Below are positions 30,813 to 41,512 of a stretch of DNA of 64,000 bases, piece by piece. The notes below the pieces were generated by a model. The model ran no database searches, was not told the origin of the DNA, and saw only the letters and a list, made by a program, of their open reading frames with translations. Source of the stretch: Notospermus geniculatus (Eukaryota > Nemertea > Pilidiophora > Heteronemertea > Lineidae); assembly GCA_002633025.1 (NCBI GenBank), contig NMRB01000525.1, positions 189,527 through 253,526 of the forward strand. Direction: 5' to 3'. Position 1 is the stretch's first letter; every line of letters begins with the position of its first letter. Made by a program: the position numbers and the translations under genes.

Positions 30813-31778
30813 ATGATACATAATACAGTGCTAACAAAACTGAAACGTGTTTTTCACATATGACGATTGTTAACAAATTTTCAACATCTTTTTTTCTCAA
30901 AAATGATACAGAAGTAACCAAAAGAACAAAAAACTACCAGCAAAAACTAAATCATGCGGTTTTCAAGTTTAGTGCAAAATTTTTATATACGTTTTTGCTC
31001 AGAAATGGATAAACAGGAAACAAATGAAGCATGCCTTTTAAAACTTAAATTCACCTTTTTTTTCTCAAAAACGAGTAGATGGGGAAATGCCAACAAAATT
31101 GTTCAGGTTTAATGCCAAACTCTAAAACCTTTATTTCTCTAAAAATAAACAAACCAGAAAAAAACCCAAAGAAAATAGAAGCATGCCTTTTGAAGTTTTA
31201 GCAGAATTTTTCAACAGCTGTTTTTTTAAAAAGGAAAAAAGTGAAAAAACTGCTTACCTCTTCGCCTGTATTCGTCTACCTCCATTTTTCAATGTCTGGG
31301 TTATTTTCGGCGGGTTTAGAAGAATCCCGAGAGAATTACGAGAAAATCAATAACAGGGAATACGGAACTTTGTTTTCTGTCGCGAAGTCAGTCGATCACT
31401 GGACAGATCCTAAATGCAGCCGATCTGGAGTGGACTAACTAAGAATGAGTCAGCGCAGGTGGCACTGCGTGGAGGTTTAACTGCACTAATGCGTGGCGTT
31501 TGAGACTGTGTGTACAACAAGGTACATATGCGTGTACATGAATTAGCACAGGTGACATGCGTGGAGGTTTGAATTGTTGTCGGTGGACTGGTACCCGGTC
31601 TTCTGGGCAGCTTGCATTCGAAGACCGGTGAAAGCAAATGATCTAAGCCAGATTCCGGGCTAGTGACGTCATTCTACATTCTTCCTCGTGTGTTGATTAG
31701 AGAGAAAGCAATGGAAAGGGGCAGACGAATGCTGCCGAAGTCCAAAATTTGATTGGTTAAGCGTAGCACGTGTGCATC

Positions 31779-32042
31779 TATGGCAAGCCAAAGCGGGAAA
31801 AATGTCAGGACACAGAAACCACGTCAGGAATAACAAGAACATGTCAGAAATCTATAAAATCATGTCAGAATTTGCCAAACCTATTCAGGAGTTACATGTA
31901 CAAGAAAAAAACATGTCAGGATTTTAAAAAAATAGGTCAGGATTTTCAAAACCTGTCAGAAAGTTAAGAAACATGTCAGGATTTTAGAAAACATGCAGGA
32001 CATTTTGTGTCCTGACATTTCTTCCGCTTTGGCTTGCCATAG
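31779..32042. mobile_element. Foldback with internal ACATGTCAGGATTTT minisatellite
   Basis: Ends TATGGCAAGCCAAAGCGG and CCGCTTTGGCTTGCCATA. In between, about ten units of ACATGTCAG-ATTT-A. The other duplicate (44297-44612) has about three more units, so the array has changed length since the duplication. Confidence 0.8.
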
Positions 32043-32176
32043 GCATCAACATGTCAGTTTTTAATTCGGGGAAACCCGGTCCACTGGCACACGTTCGGGG
32101 ACGTCGGAGAGGTTATGATCAGCTCTGACCCCGTTTCCCACTCCGACAGCTTATAGAATCTAGGGGTAGTACACCA

Positions 32177-32295
32177 GGGGTCATATTCATAAAACTTTGC
32201 TAGGCCTAGTTACTTGCTAATGTGGCCAGTTTGTACAGGCCAATGTACACAACTAGCAACCAACTAAGCTAGCAAGGTTTTATGAATATGGCCCC
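32177..32295. mobile_element. MITE with GGGTCATATTCATAAAAC ends
   Basis: 119 bp, flanked by CAGG, interior CTAGGCCTAGTTACTTGC. Matching copy 44748-44866. It lies about 450 bp upstream of the GPCR start. Confidence 0.8.
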
Positions 32296-32598
32296 AGGTG
32301 CCAACACAGTTACACTAAAGGCGATTAATAAACAGAAAAAAACATTATCATACTAAATGTAACACCAATTCTTGCATTTCCAACACATTGAGGGCCAGAA
32401 AGATCCATATTGCCCTCGGGATCGGTCCATTTGATAAATGTAACATAAATGTACATGCCTTGCAAAGACAGCACTATAAGGCTTGCTTCAGTGCATTGAA
32501 TTTTGAGAAACAGGACTCCAGTTCGAAAAAATCTTGCCGCTTTGTTGTAATAAAATATTCTTTTCGTCGAAAATATTATATTGCGCCTGGGGTCAAAT

Positions 32599-32632
32599 TA
32601 TATAAAGTTTTTCAGTTACTCTAACTCATTAT
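32599..32632 (+). promoter_or_regulatory. Candidate core promoter of GPCR copy 1
   Basis: TATATAAAG near 32599-32607 with a pyrimidine-rich TCATTATTGC about 25 bp downstream, 120-150 bp before the start codon. The surrounding 270 bp is conserved before all three full GPCR genes (near 45172 and 57570), where the box reads TATATAGAG and TATTTAAAG. Inferred from position and conservation only. Confidence 0.4.
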
Positions 32633-32750
32633 TGCATTACGACGCTAAGGATACTGAGAAACGGATCGCAAATTCAGAGGCTGATTGTCGCTGTTTTGTC
32701 CTGGGATTCGGTTATTTGTCATCGCTTTATGAAGAGTTCACCATTCGAAA

Positions 32751-33773
32751 ATGACCCAAGAAACAACACATGATACTCCCGAAAGTGGAAAGTGCGTTTA
32801 CTCGCAGGTTTTCGCCGATGTTTTCTATTTGTACGTATTTGCCATCACACCAGTCACAGTGTTAGGCATCGTCTTAAACATCATCAATCTGGTTGTCCTC
32901 GGAGCCATGCATAACCCGACACGAATTTCTGTTCTCTTGCTCCGCATACTCGCCGTATCCGATCTGGCTTTCTTAATAATCTGCCTCATCTATTTCTCCT
33001 TTCGTCACCTTTTCGTTTACATCGTCAACGAGGTAGAATTGTACGCCAGGCCTGACTACCGAATTGCAGGAGTGATATTGTTTCCGGTGGACCCGCTTTA
33101 TTATGTTACCCTCCAATCCAGGAACTGGATCATTGTTTTGATAACGTTTGAACGGTTCTGCAACATTGTTTTCCCTCTCTGGGCAAGACGGTATTTCCAT
33201 TCAGGAGGTTTTAAGAAGGTAACCGTAGTAATTGTTTGTTTAGCTATAATTTGCCAGGCACCACGATATTTTTTCACTAGCCTCAAACCGGGTATCAACC
33301 CATGCACAAATTCTTTCGAGATGCAATATAATTTCAACCTAGATTACCTGAAAATATTTGACCCGGCGTCGTACGTAATCGCTCTAAACCTCGTCCCCAT
33401 GATCCTGATTTACAGTATGAATTTCATCCTTATTATATCTCTCAGAAAATCAATGCGGCGACAATTAAAAATGACCGAAAGCGGCGCCGGTCAAAAAGAC
33501 ACCAACCAAAGACAGGCCACTGTCACGGTGATCTCTTTGGTGACGTTGTTCACAATATGTGAGACTATGCCTTGCGTCGATCGTATCATGGTTATGGTAG
33601 GCGTCAAATTAGCGGATGATAATCCATTCTATAACTATGGTCGCAAAATTGGTCTGGTTCTTGTCGTTTGCGATTCGGCTTTAAATTTCTTGGCTTATTG
33701 TATTTCAAATAGGTTGTTTCGTGAGAAACTTAAAGAATGTTTGTCGATATTTCAAAGAGGGCGTCGCCCCTGA
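32751..33773 (+). CDS. Rhodopsin-class GPCR (copy 1), intronless
   Basis: 340 residues, seven hydrophobic segments, no introns. This is a class A plasma-membrane receptor of the peptide-receptor type; FMRFamide- or GPR139-like receptors are the nearest I recall, and the ligand is unknown. Landmarks: GIVLNIINLVVL (Asn43, TM1), LAVSDL (Asp71, TM2), ERF at 134-136 in place of DRY, WARRYF after TM3, NLVPMILIY with the TM5 proline, TICETMPC in TM6 instead of CWxP, DSALNFLAY (residues 308-316) in place of DPxxY, then FREKLKECL as helix 8. The usual TM3 cysteine is missing, though an extracellular-loop-2 cysteine (NPC, 185) and an N-terminal cysteine (Cys15) are present; these two could pair. The start is the first in-frame ATG, conserved in all copies. 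It differs from copy 2 at only four residues. Confidence 0.93.
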   Translation: MTQETTHDTPESGKCVYSQVFADVFYLYVFAITPVTVLGIVLNIINLVVLGAMHNPTRISVLLLRILAVSDLAFLIICLIYFSFRHLFVYIVNEVELYARPDYRIAGVILFPVDPLYYVTLQSRNWIIVLITFERFCNIVFPLWARRYFHSGGFKKVTVVIVCLAIICQAPRYFFTSLKPGINPCTNSFEMQYNFNLDYLKIFDPASYVIALNLVPMILIYSMNFILIISLRKSMRRQLKMTESGAGQKDTNQRQATVTVISLVTLFTICETMPCVDRIMVMVGVKLADDNPFYNYGRKIGLVLVVCDSALNFLAYCISNRLFREKLKECLSIFQRGRRP

Positions 33774-33879
33774 ATACCACTGCAAAAATATTAGGCCTAC
33801 CCACCACATCTGTACAGTGAAAAGGGCGGTCTTCAAATTGACTGCTAAGTCAATTTCACCTCTAGTTAATTTTATCATA
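33774..33879. other. Junction between the 12 kb units
   Basis: About 105 bp of sequence that matches neither end of the duplicated units. Homology to the copy 2 flank stops right after the GPCR stop codon, and the next unit restarts at ACTTCGAAGGGCG. No N is present at the junction. Confidence 0.6.
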
Positions 33880-34442
33880 CTTCGAAGGGCGTTCGCACTT
33901 CTGTAGACCACCATACTGCGGCGCTCTGGTGTTTTTTTTCATGCAGTTCAGCTTTAATAGATGCGACCTGATATCATTGTGTTTCGTGCGAGACACCAAA
34001 CTTGACGCTAGGTGGCGATACCTGAGAATATCACCACTAGTATCGACGCTAGGTTCCCATCTTGAAAAGTAGTGCGCGCGCGGAGCGAACAGTAGAAATT
34101 CTGTTTGTAAAGCGGTCACCCCATCACGTCGTTTTCTACGCTTACAAAATAGATATGTTGTAGATAGGTGTACAAAGGTATAGAGTCGATACACATTGAA
34201 TACAAACATCGCGGTAGAGTAAATAAAGTATTCCGTTTCATTTTTGACAAGAAAAATATTGTTTTCTGCAAATAACAACTGTTTGAAAAAGAAGTTCGCG
34301 TCACTTAAAAGACCAAAAAGATGGCGTCAAGATTTTCAAGATGGCGATCTAGCGTCTACGGCAGTGTTAAAATTTCGTCCAATTATCAAAAAAAAATTTC
34401 AACGCCGTCGCGGAGTATGGCGAGACAGTACTTGTACTAGTG

Positions 34443-35125
34443 CAACCTCCTGCGCATGTCCAGATTGACTACTTCCGGTCGTCAATACTGTCCCTGCCAT
34501 AAGTGACTTCCATCTTGATTTGTTCAGCTGATTTCAGCTGGCCAGGCCGCTGTTTTAAATGTAAAAATTTTACTCCTAAAAGTTACTTTATCGACTAAAT
34601 ATTGCTGGTTTTCGTCCCTTTTACGAACAGTCAATAAATGTGACAGTAGTCGAGTTATTTGTCAGGAACTATTTCTGTCATGTGCGATGATCCCGCTATC
34701 AGTGTAGTCAGGTTTGTTCATAGCAACCATCATGGCGGACGCCGGTTGACGAAATTTAAAAATACGACTTAAAATGCGTTCCCCACAGCCTGTGGGAAGG
34801 GATACCATCACATCATGATTCTTGCGCGATCAGAGATGATGAAAAGTTCCCATCTGTACACTCATTTAATTTAAAACTACAACCTGGCCCACATTCTGAG
34901 ACAGTTTCAGAAAGGACTTGCTCAACAGAGTGTCTCGGCAACAGCCGCCATTTTGACCACAGCCTGGAAAGTAGGACGCTCGTCACCATGGTCACTGTCA
35001 TCAGACGCCTACGTACCGTTCGATTACTGCCCTTGGATCTATGACGTCATCAATATGGAAGTCACTTCTAGCAGTGACACTATATCGGAAGAATGGAGAT
35101 AGGTGGCGCTGTGAGGAGTTTGGTA
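34443..35125. other. Segment present only in unit 2, bounded by GTACTAGTGCA repeats
   Basis: About 690 bp between two copies of GTACTAGTGCA. Unit 1 retains a single copy (near 22797). No ORF or TIR is recognised. A deletion in unit 1 through the direct repeat is the simplest reading. Confidence 0.7.
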
Positions 35126-35362
35126 CTAGTGCACTCGATGCGACAGGTGTTTGGAACAAGACTGAGAAAGTAGGACTAATAAGATTGATATTCTGAATAG
35201 AATCGGTCTTGTGAGATTGATCCAACTTATTTGAATTCTTCAGTCAATATTCTCAAGGGACTGGACACGGTCTTTAGAATTCACCGTCTGCTGAAGTGCA
35301 CCACCTGTCTTGTATTTCAAATGACCAGTCACAGATAATACAGTATGATTACTAGTACTCTT

Positions 35363-35782
35363 CATTCCACATCCAATTGGCGCGAGGTTTATGAACGATA
35401 GCTCCGCAACGGCTGGGTCAAATTTGACGTACCATACATCAATCGATTTGTCTTTTTTGCCGCTATAGCCATCATCACTGTCATTTTCTCTATAAACGTG
35501 AAAGAAAAAAGTTCTTTCACCAATCACAGTTCGTGTTCACGGCCGAAATGGCGGCCATTTTGAAATGACGCAATGCATCGCGCACGTGTAAACTGCACTG
35601 AACACCATGGCGAAATGAAATGGGTTTTGAGAAAGGGATCCGTTATGCCTTACGCGAAAAATGGAAGATAGCAGAAAGATACCGACAAGAAAGACAAGTT
35701 AATTGATGTATGGTATGTCGAATTTGAGCCAACCGTTGCGGAGCTATCGTTGATGAACCTCGCGCCACTCGAAAGTGGAATG
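35363..35782. mobile_element. MITE, family N
   Basis: Counterpart of 23032-23464, same orientation, with small indels. Confidence 0.85.
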
Positions 35783-35873
35783 AGTAATGTTTGGCAGGGA
35801 ACAGCTACGTGCACATGTGTACGATTTTCCGACAACGACTATGCGGCAACGACAAAGTTAATCTGGTATGTAA

Positions 35874-36094
35874 AGCATGGCGCACACGAGCGACTAAAAT
35901 GGGGGCGACTACCGATGTGACTACTAGGTCGCATGCGATAATTACCTTTGAGGTCATCCGCGACATCACTGATCTCCCAGTGAAGCATTTGTCGCAAACG
36001 AGTCAAAAAAAACTAAAAAAACTAAAAGTATGTTCAGTCGCGCCTGTAGTCGTAAGGCTAGTCGCCTAGAAAAATCGCTCGTGTGCGCCATGCT
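35874..36094. mobile_element. Unit 2-specific MITE (AGCATGGCGCACACGAGCGA ends)
   Basis: 221 bp with TIR AGCATGGCGCACACGAGCGA. Flanks TAA and TTA; the empty site in unit 1 reads TATGTTAACGG near 23547, consistent with a 3 bp TTA duplication with one change. Confidence 0.85.
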
Positions 36095-36253
36095 TTAACG
36101 GCATGTTAATCTGGTGACATTCCGACTTCAAAGTTACCCTCGTCGAACTCTCCACAGCGAGTGCGGTCAGTGGAGATAGAAAACCACATCAATGCACAGG
36201 TGCATGGGATGAATCCGGATTCGGGTCTCATTTGCGTTTAGACAAGCAATATT

Positions 36254-36392
36254 AGGGAGGTTTCGAAATCAAAACCTTACGACAACGTTATTTTTCATAC
36301 TACACATTAACCAGATTTTATATTGCATTATCGGTACAAAAATAACGTTGTCATTAACGTTTACGTTTATCGTTTGATTTCGAAACCTCCCT
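36254..36392. mobile_element. MITE, family A
   Basis: AGGGAGGTTTCGAAATC ends, with part of the left arm lost (AAACGATAAACG missing). Same position as 23708-23858 in unit 1. Confidence 0.8.
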
Positions 36393-36603
36393 ATAAGCGC
36401 CGTTTAGACGACAGGCAAAACTCCACATGCGATCCGATCGAATCCGATTGTGGTTCAAAACTCTTGCGTGTAAACGCTACCCAAAGCGGTCCAATGCGGA
36501 TTTAAAATATTCCCGAATCCACATTGGACCACATACGACCACATTCAAATCTCGTCTGATACGCAATTCGAACATAGCCATACAATAACAGATTGTGTTG
36601 TGT

Positions 36604-36775
36604 CCCGGTGTAATAGAATCTAATGTCCCCTGATATGTGATGTCCCCCAACAATACATTTACGGATTAAACGACACCATTAAGTTGGATTCTAGAGAGAC
36701 CAAGAGCCTTAATCCTGTGAGAAACAATGCAGGGGGACATCAGGAGGGTGGGGGCATTACATTCTATTACACCGG
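36604..36775. mobile_element. MITE with CCGGTGTAATAGAAT ends
   Basis: Counterpart of 24223-24394, with a handful of substitutions. Confidence 0.8.
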
Positions 36776-36792
36776 ACTTGAATTCCGAGGGT

Positions 36793-36893
36793 CCATATTC
36801 ATAAAACTAAGTCTAAGTGTGACACCCTTTGTTCAACACAAAAGATAAGTATCATACTCTGACTTAAATATGTTTATGAATATGGACCCAGGA
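36793..36893. mobile_element. Unit 2-specific MITE (GGGTCCATATTCATAAAAC ends)
   Basis: About 100 bp, ends GGGTCCATATTCATAAAAC and its complement. Empty site in unit 1 is GAATTCCCTGGACTTTC near 24402. One of the GGGCC/GGTCC-TATTCATAAA group. Confidence 0.8.
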
Positions 36894-37269
36894 CTTTCTC
36901 CTCTGGTAAACCAGCGTAGTGGCAACGGGCCTGTCGTCATCGACTGTATCGCGTGCCACAAAAACTTAACGATGATTTAATCAACTTAGGGCACTGCCAA
37001 CATCATCCCTATGACCACTGGGTTGGGTAATCCGTTAATCCTACGATATTAGTGCGTTTGTGTCTCGACAAAGAATATTCCTACCAACGGTAATAATATT
37101 TAGGGTTTGTTTGAAGAACAATGGTATTAAAGGATTTGCGAAAGTTTGTAATACCCCCGTCACACTAGAGGCAAAATGAGNCCCCCCCCCCCCCCCACCC
37201 GAGCAGAAAGGGAGAAAACAATGTTTTCCCCTAAAGGGTCATTTTTCCCTCTTCAAGCCGAGTTATTTG

Positions 37270-37650
37270 TCCATATGCATAAAAAAGCAAATGCTTTTTA
37301 CTTGAAAATTGAAGCAATTACTTCCATCCGTATGCATAAAACCCGAAGTAAATGCTTTTGCTAAAAAGCAATTACTATTAAAAAAAGCAAATACTATTTA
37401 CAGTACTTGTTCCTTTCTAGCAATGCTAGAATTCATATGCATAATACTGAGCAATTGCTCCAACTGTAGAACCTTTGGTAAACAAGCAAATTGTCTGTCA
37501 AGTATATCTGCTTTGAAGTACAATCTAGAAGTAAAAGATTATGCATATGAAACCAAGTAATTGCTTTTACTTTTACTTTTGGCTTCAAGCAACTGCTTTT
37601 ACTTTTTGCTTTTGCTAGAAGTAAATGGTTCGTTTTTATGCATACAGCCC
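37270..37650. mobile_element. Family E foldback, copy 2
   Basis: Counterpart of 24730-25103. The short plus-strand frames through it are made of element sequence. Confidence 0.8.
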
Positions 37651-38224
37651 ATTGTGGTGTCGGATGCAGGGAAAATGCATCTCAGAGAAGATGTAGATTT
37701 TCAATTTTTTTCTGGGGGAGGACCCCCAGACACCCTCTGACTTCGCTCTTCACACTCAATCAATTTTGCCCCCAAGGCCATAAAAGCTAGCTACGCCCCT
37801 GATACTGTTATCTGGGCCTCTTGATATCCAGCGAGAAGCCCAACTCACGGCTTCCTCGGACCGATTCCGCGGCTTCGTCACAAGCCACCAAGGTTATTAA
37901 ATTTCTAAAGAACAGGGTCGAGGCGCAATTAATCTTTCATAATCGCGAGAGATCGTACCTACATCTCGACAACTAGTCTATCGCGGTACGATTTTTCACT
38001 GCCAGGTTCTCACCGCGAGAGGAAACGGTACTTGATAAGAGCCACACGACGGGTCCCGTATGTCGTAGATTGTACTCGAGATTCTCAGATATAAGATCGT
38101 TTCGTTAAATCGGGGCATGACCGCACTCAGTACAGTAGTATCATAAAGGTATCAACATAAAGGTTCAACTTGCAAATTTAGCAGTTTATAAATGTGGACA
38201 TCCAAAAAATAGAGCACAAAAGGC

Positions 38225-38400
38225 GACTCACAAAATGATATAATAAAAGGAGTCGTTCTCCAGAAATTTCGCAAATTTTCGACCCCAGCCGGGGTCTTCT
38301 TCAGGCTGGCACTTTCAAGTCGCCACTTGAAAGTGCCAGCCTGAAGAAGACCCCGGTTGGGGTCGAAAATTTGGCAAATTTCTGGACGGCGACTCCTTTT
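38225..38400. repeat. Repeat K, intact inverted pair with two hammerhead-like cores
   Basis: Plus-strand core: CTGAAGA 38341-38347, one A, GACCCC-GGTT-GGGGTC 38349-38364, GAAA 38365-38368, and a 5 bp AATTT/AAATT stem closed by GGC. The minus-strand twin has CTGAAGA at 38298-38304 and GACCCC...GGGGTC at 38281-38296. The two face each other across GGCACTTTCAAGTCG / CACTTGAAAGTGCC. Helix I is only a 3-4 bp CCA/TGG match. Confidence 0.65.
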
Positions 38401-38552
38401 ATTATATTATAAATGTGGACAGTATCCCTTTAAACCTCAACAGATTTGCATTCTGACTCTTCCATATGATAGGAGAGACCCTTCTGCATGTTACTGCAAA
38501 TTTGGTTGCATTCCGACTAGTTGATCTTATGATACAAAAGGACTGAAAAAGT

Positions 38553-39013
38553 AGCTGTGGTTACACTACATAGAAATCCCCGGGCTTTTTGAGCCCGTGT
38601 CAAGCCCGGGCCTGCAAAAAACCCGCCTGAGACCCGGCGAGCGTCTACACTACTAAAATCTAGCTGAACTTAATTGCTACGCCCGGCGATAGGGTCGCTA
38701 CTGGCACGCACTCTTCACGAAGAGGAGGCGCTAAATTGGAGTGCTGGCTTTTTACCGCGCATGCCCACAAGACACGCCGCCTGTCGCGGTGTTCAAGAAC
38801 TAGACAAAGCCCGGGTCTATTGCGTCTACACTACTTAAAAAACCCGCAGGAGACGCGGGTCTAAATTAAGCCCTCCAAAAACCCTTCGAAATCGGAGGGT
38901 TCAAAAAGCCCGGACTTTTCATCCCCGGGTCTATTAGATCCGCGCTTTTAACAGGTGTAGACAGAAAAAGCCTGGGTGAGACGCGGGTTTTTATGTATAG
39001 TGTAAACAGGGCT
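38553..39013. mobile_element. Unit 2-specific family F foldback
   Basis: Ends AGCTGTGGTTACACTACATA and ATGTATAGTGTAAACAGGGCT. About 460 bp of GCCCGGG/CCCGGGC modules. Empty site in unit 1: GGACTGAAATAATGAGAACC at 26552. Confidence 0.8.
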
Positions 39014-39303
39014 AATGAGAACCCCACGAAAGGTGAGAGCGCAGCTTTCCAAACTATGTATTGTGCTAATGTATGAATACACTTCGATTTCAGTGAAGCC
39101 CCATTACACATGTAATTTAAATATCATAATGAAGCAATTCCTTTGTTGGTCTGATTAATTTGTGGCGGTCTAAGTAAATTCGTCGGAAGTTCCTGATTGA
39201 TCAACAAGGGCTGTTAGATTGTCTGTGCATTGACCTGCTGCTGTTCACCTGTTACGTAGTACATTTCAGCTATTGAAATGTGCGGGTTCGCCAAGGCCAT
39301 TTA

Positions 39304-39549
39304 AGCCCTGTTTCCACTAGTCCGGTTTTCCGCTGCGGTTTGCCGCGCCGGGATTTTTTCGCAGGGTTTTGGATAATCCTTCGATGGTTTAACAATACAT
39401 GGCGTGTTAATTACCCCAATGCCTGTGAAAACCGCTCCCGCGCCGCAAACCGCACCGCAAACCGTTGTAGTGGCATACGTTGGATCGATTTTTTCCGCCC
39501 GCGCCGGCCTCCTGTTCCGCGCCCGCAAACGCCTCGTGGAAAAGCAGCT
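39304..39549. mobile_element. Unit 2-specific MITE (AGCCCTGTTTCCAC ends)
   Basis: 246 bp; ends AGCCCTGTTTCCACTAG and CTCGTGGAAAAGCAGCT. TTA and TAC flanks. Interior of CGCCGCAAACCGCACCGC type repeats. Absent in unit 1 near 27832. The 134-residue frame across it is not a gene. Confidence 0.75.
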
Positions 39550-39762
39550 TACCACTTTCCTCAAATGCGAAATCGGACGGATTTTCCTAGACCGCCTCAC
39601 AATTTCTACGACGTTCTGCCAGTATTCCCTGGTCGTTGTCAAGACACAGGTATCGACCAGGGAATACCGATAGAAATGACTTGAAACTAAATCATATACA
39701 TGTAGTGGGGTAACCGAAGAACATTTGTTTCATTTTAACATTGTGTAAGAAATGCCATTTAA

Positions 39763-40001
39763 AGGAGTTAGACGCCAAAGTTGTAAACACTCACTCACTG
39801 GTTCCCTATCCACGGACGCCTGCGGTGCTGCCACCTATTGTCGGTGATATGTACTGACGTGAATATCGTGAGTGAGTTGCATCGGACCGGGAACCAGTCT
39901 AACGATCACGGGTGCTGCCACCTGCACGAAGGAATAAAACTAGTTTGCCGACCATATTTGTAAACAAACCAGCTTGTTTACAACTTCGGCGTCTAATTCC
40001 T
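39763..40001. mobile_element. Unit 2-specific piggyBac-type MITE with TTAA duplication
   Basis: 239 bp, TIR AGGAGTTAGACGCCAAAGTT / AACTTCGGCGTCTAATTCCT. TTAA flanks at 39759-39762 and 40002-40005. Unit 1 has a single CCATTTAATCGC at the same place (near 28447). TTAA is the piggyBac signature. Confidence 0.88.
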
Positions 40002-40240
40002 TTAATCGCATTTGGCCATGGCTGGGTTTTCAACCTGGTGTAGCGTTTTTAATGCGGCTCGTGTGCCAGTGTGACGTGACAAAATATTGACGGGAAAAGG
40101 CGCGACTTGAAAATGAGCGACACACAGAGAAACAGTGATGAGTCTGTTTCCCAGTGTGTTCCAAATATTGGGAGTAACATAGAAAAATGGCCACACTTAA
40201 AAACATAACACCTGTATCTGCCACTTTCTAACCGAACATT

Positions 40241-40354
40241 GGCCCGTATTTCAGAATGCTCCTCAACGTAAAGGAGTTCCTCAAGGCTATTCAACAGGAG
40301 AACAATAGCCTTGAGGAACTCCTTTACGTTGAGGAGCATTCTGAAATACGGGCC
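40241..40354. mobile_element. Near-perfect hairpin MITE
   Basis: Counterpart of 28684-28799 with intact GGCCCGTATTTCAGAATGC ends, arms about 50 bp. Confidence 0.8.
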
Positions 40355-40814
40355 GATAACCACCAAGCTATCAGGACTCATGATTTTGGTGAGAAAACGG
40401 CGGAGTCCGACCAAATCTGAAGAGGAGCTTGGAAATTTTTCATTTGCTCAGCGCCTAGTTAGGCAACCACTTCCAGAAACCAACAGAAGCAGCTAAATGA
40501 ATTTGACGCAAAACAGAGACCGGTGGCTAATTAAATTTCCCGTCATCAAGGGTGCTACGTGTACCGAATTTTACGGGGATTTGAAGGAAACACTTCCTGC
40601 CTATGGGCTCAGGGGCTCCACACTACTCTCTGTTCCGATTTGTACACTACTCTCTGTTCAGATTTTTTAGTGTATCAGTTTTTTTATCACTGGATCATAC
40701 GTTCATACGTTCATTCGCGCGCTGTAAAAATAGTCCTGTATCCCGTGGGTGCAACACCCACGGGTATCTATGGTAGGCGAACTGAATCACAAATGTGAAT
40801 TATTGACGGTCATA

Positions 40815-41494
40815 CAGAGTGTCTCAGAAAAAAGTATACCCAACTTGAATCATCGATTATATGAAAACTACTACAATTTTATTTTAAGTGTAATATATCA
40901 TTAGAAAGAGAAGGATTTACTCTTTTAAATGATACCCTAAACATGCGTTTCTTTTCATGGGTGAATAAGTAACAATGCATTTTTTGAATGGCACCCAGAT
41001 CCTTGTTGTGACGAGTGTTCTGCTGTTCGTAACTGTGGGAAAGGGAAATCACAAACAAAAAGATTGATGAGGATTACTCATTTATTCAAATGTTACACCG
41101 TGACAAATTATGGTACTGGTCCCTCCACATGACCCCCTCCTTATCAATGCACAGCTGGCATCGTCTGACAACGGGCCGTATTCTAGAAGCTTCCTTAAGT
41201 GTAAGGTCGACCTTATTCTTTTGTATTCTACCCTGCAAACAATAGCTAAAGGTCGACCTTGCACTTAAGGAAGCTTCTAGAATACGGGCCAACGTCGTCT
41301 CTGACAGCCCGTCGGATCAATGGCAATCATTGCATTGTTACTGATTCACGCATGAAAATAAACGCATGTTTAGAGTATCATTTAAAAGAGTAAATTCTTC
41401 TCTTCCTAATGACATATTACACTTAAAATAAAATTTAGTAGTTTTCATATAATTGATGATTCAATTTGGGTATCATTTTTTCTGAGACACCCTG
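40815..41494. mobile_element. Unit 2-specific mariner-type MITE with nested hairpin
   Basis: 680 bp. Ends CAGAGTGTCTCAGAAAAAAG and the complement of CAGGGTGTCTCAGAAAAAA. TA on both sides, long arms (over 100 bp). Contains the nested element at 41172-41292. Unit 1 lacks it near 29254. Confidence 0.85.
41172..41292. mobile_element. Nested MITE (GGGCCGTATTCTAGAAGC ends)
   Basis: 121 bp, TIR GGGCCGTATTCTAGAAGC continuing TTCCTTAAGTG, flanked by AACG. Inside a mariner-type MITE, hence younger than it. Confidence 0.82.
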
Positions 41495-41512
41495 TATATT
41501 CGAATTTATGTC

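Larger units (their letters stand above)
22213..33773. repeat. 12 kb tandem segmental duplication, unit 1
   Basis: Collinear with 33880-46350. It starts at ACTTCGAAGGGCGTTCGCAC and ends at the GPCR stop codon. Shared contents in order: a 480 bp repeat, family N, A, O and E elements, the K repeat, many foldbacks, and the GPCR. Private to this unit: MITEs at 25810-26351, 27066-27275, 27284-27806 and 27984-28393. It lacks about 690 bp present at 34443-35125 of the other unit. Unit junction 33774-33879 is unrelated filler. Confidence 0.85.

Noticed and set aside
39280-39684. 134-codon plus-strand arginine/proline-rich frame
   Set aside because: Made of the inserted MITE at 39304-39549; the frame is a by-product of G/C-rich repeats.
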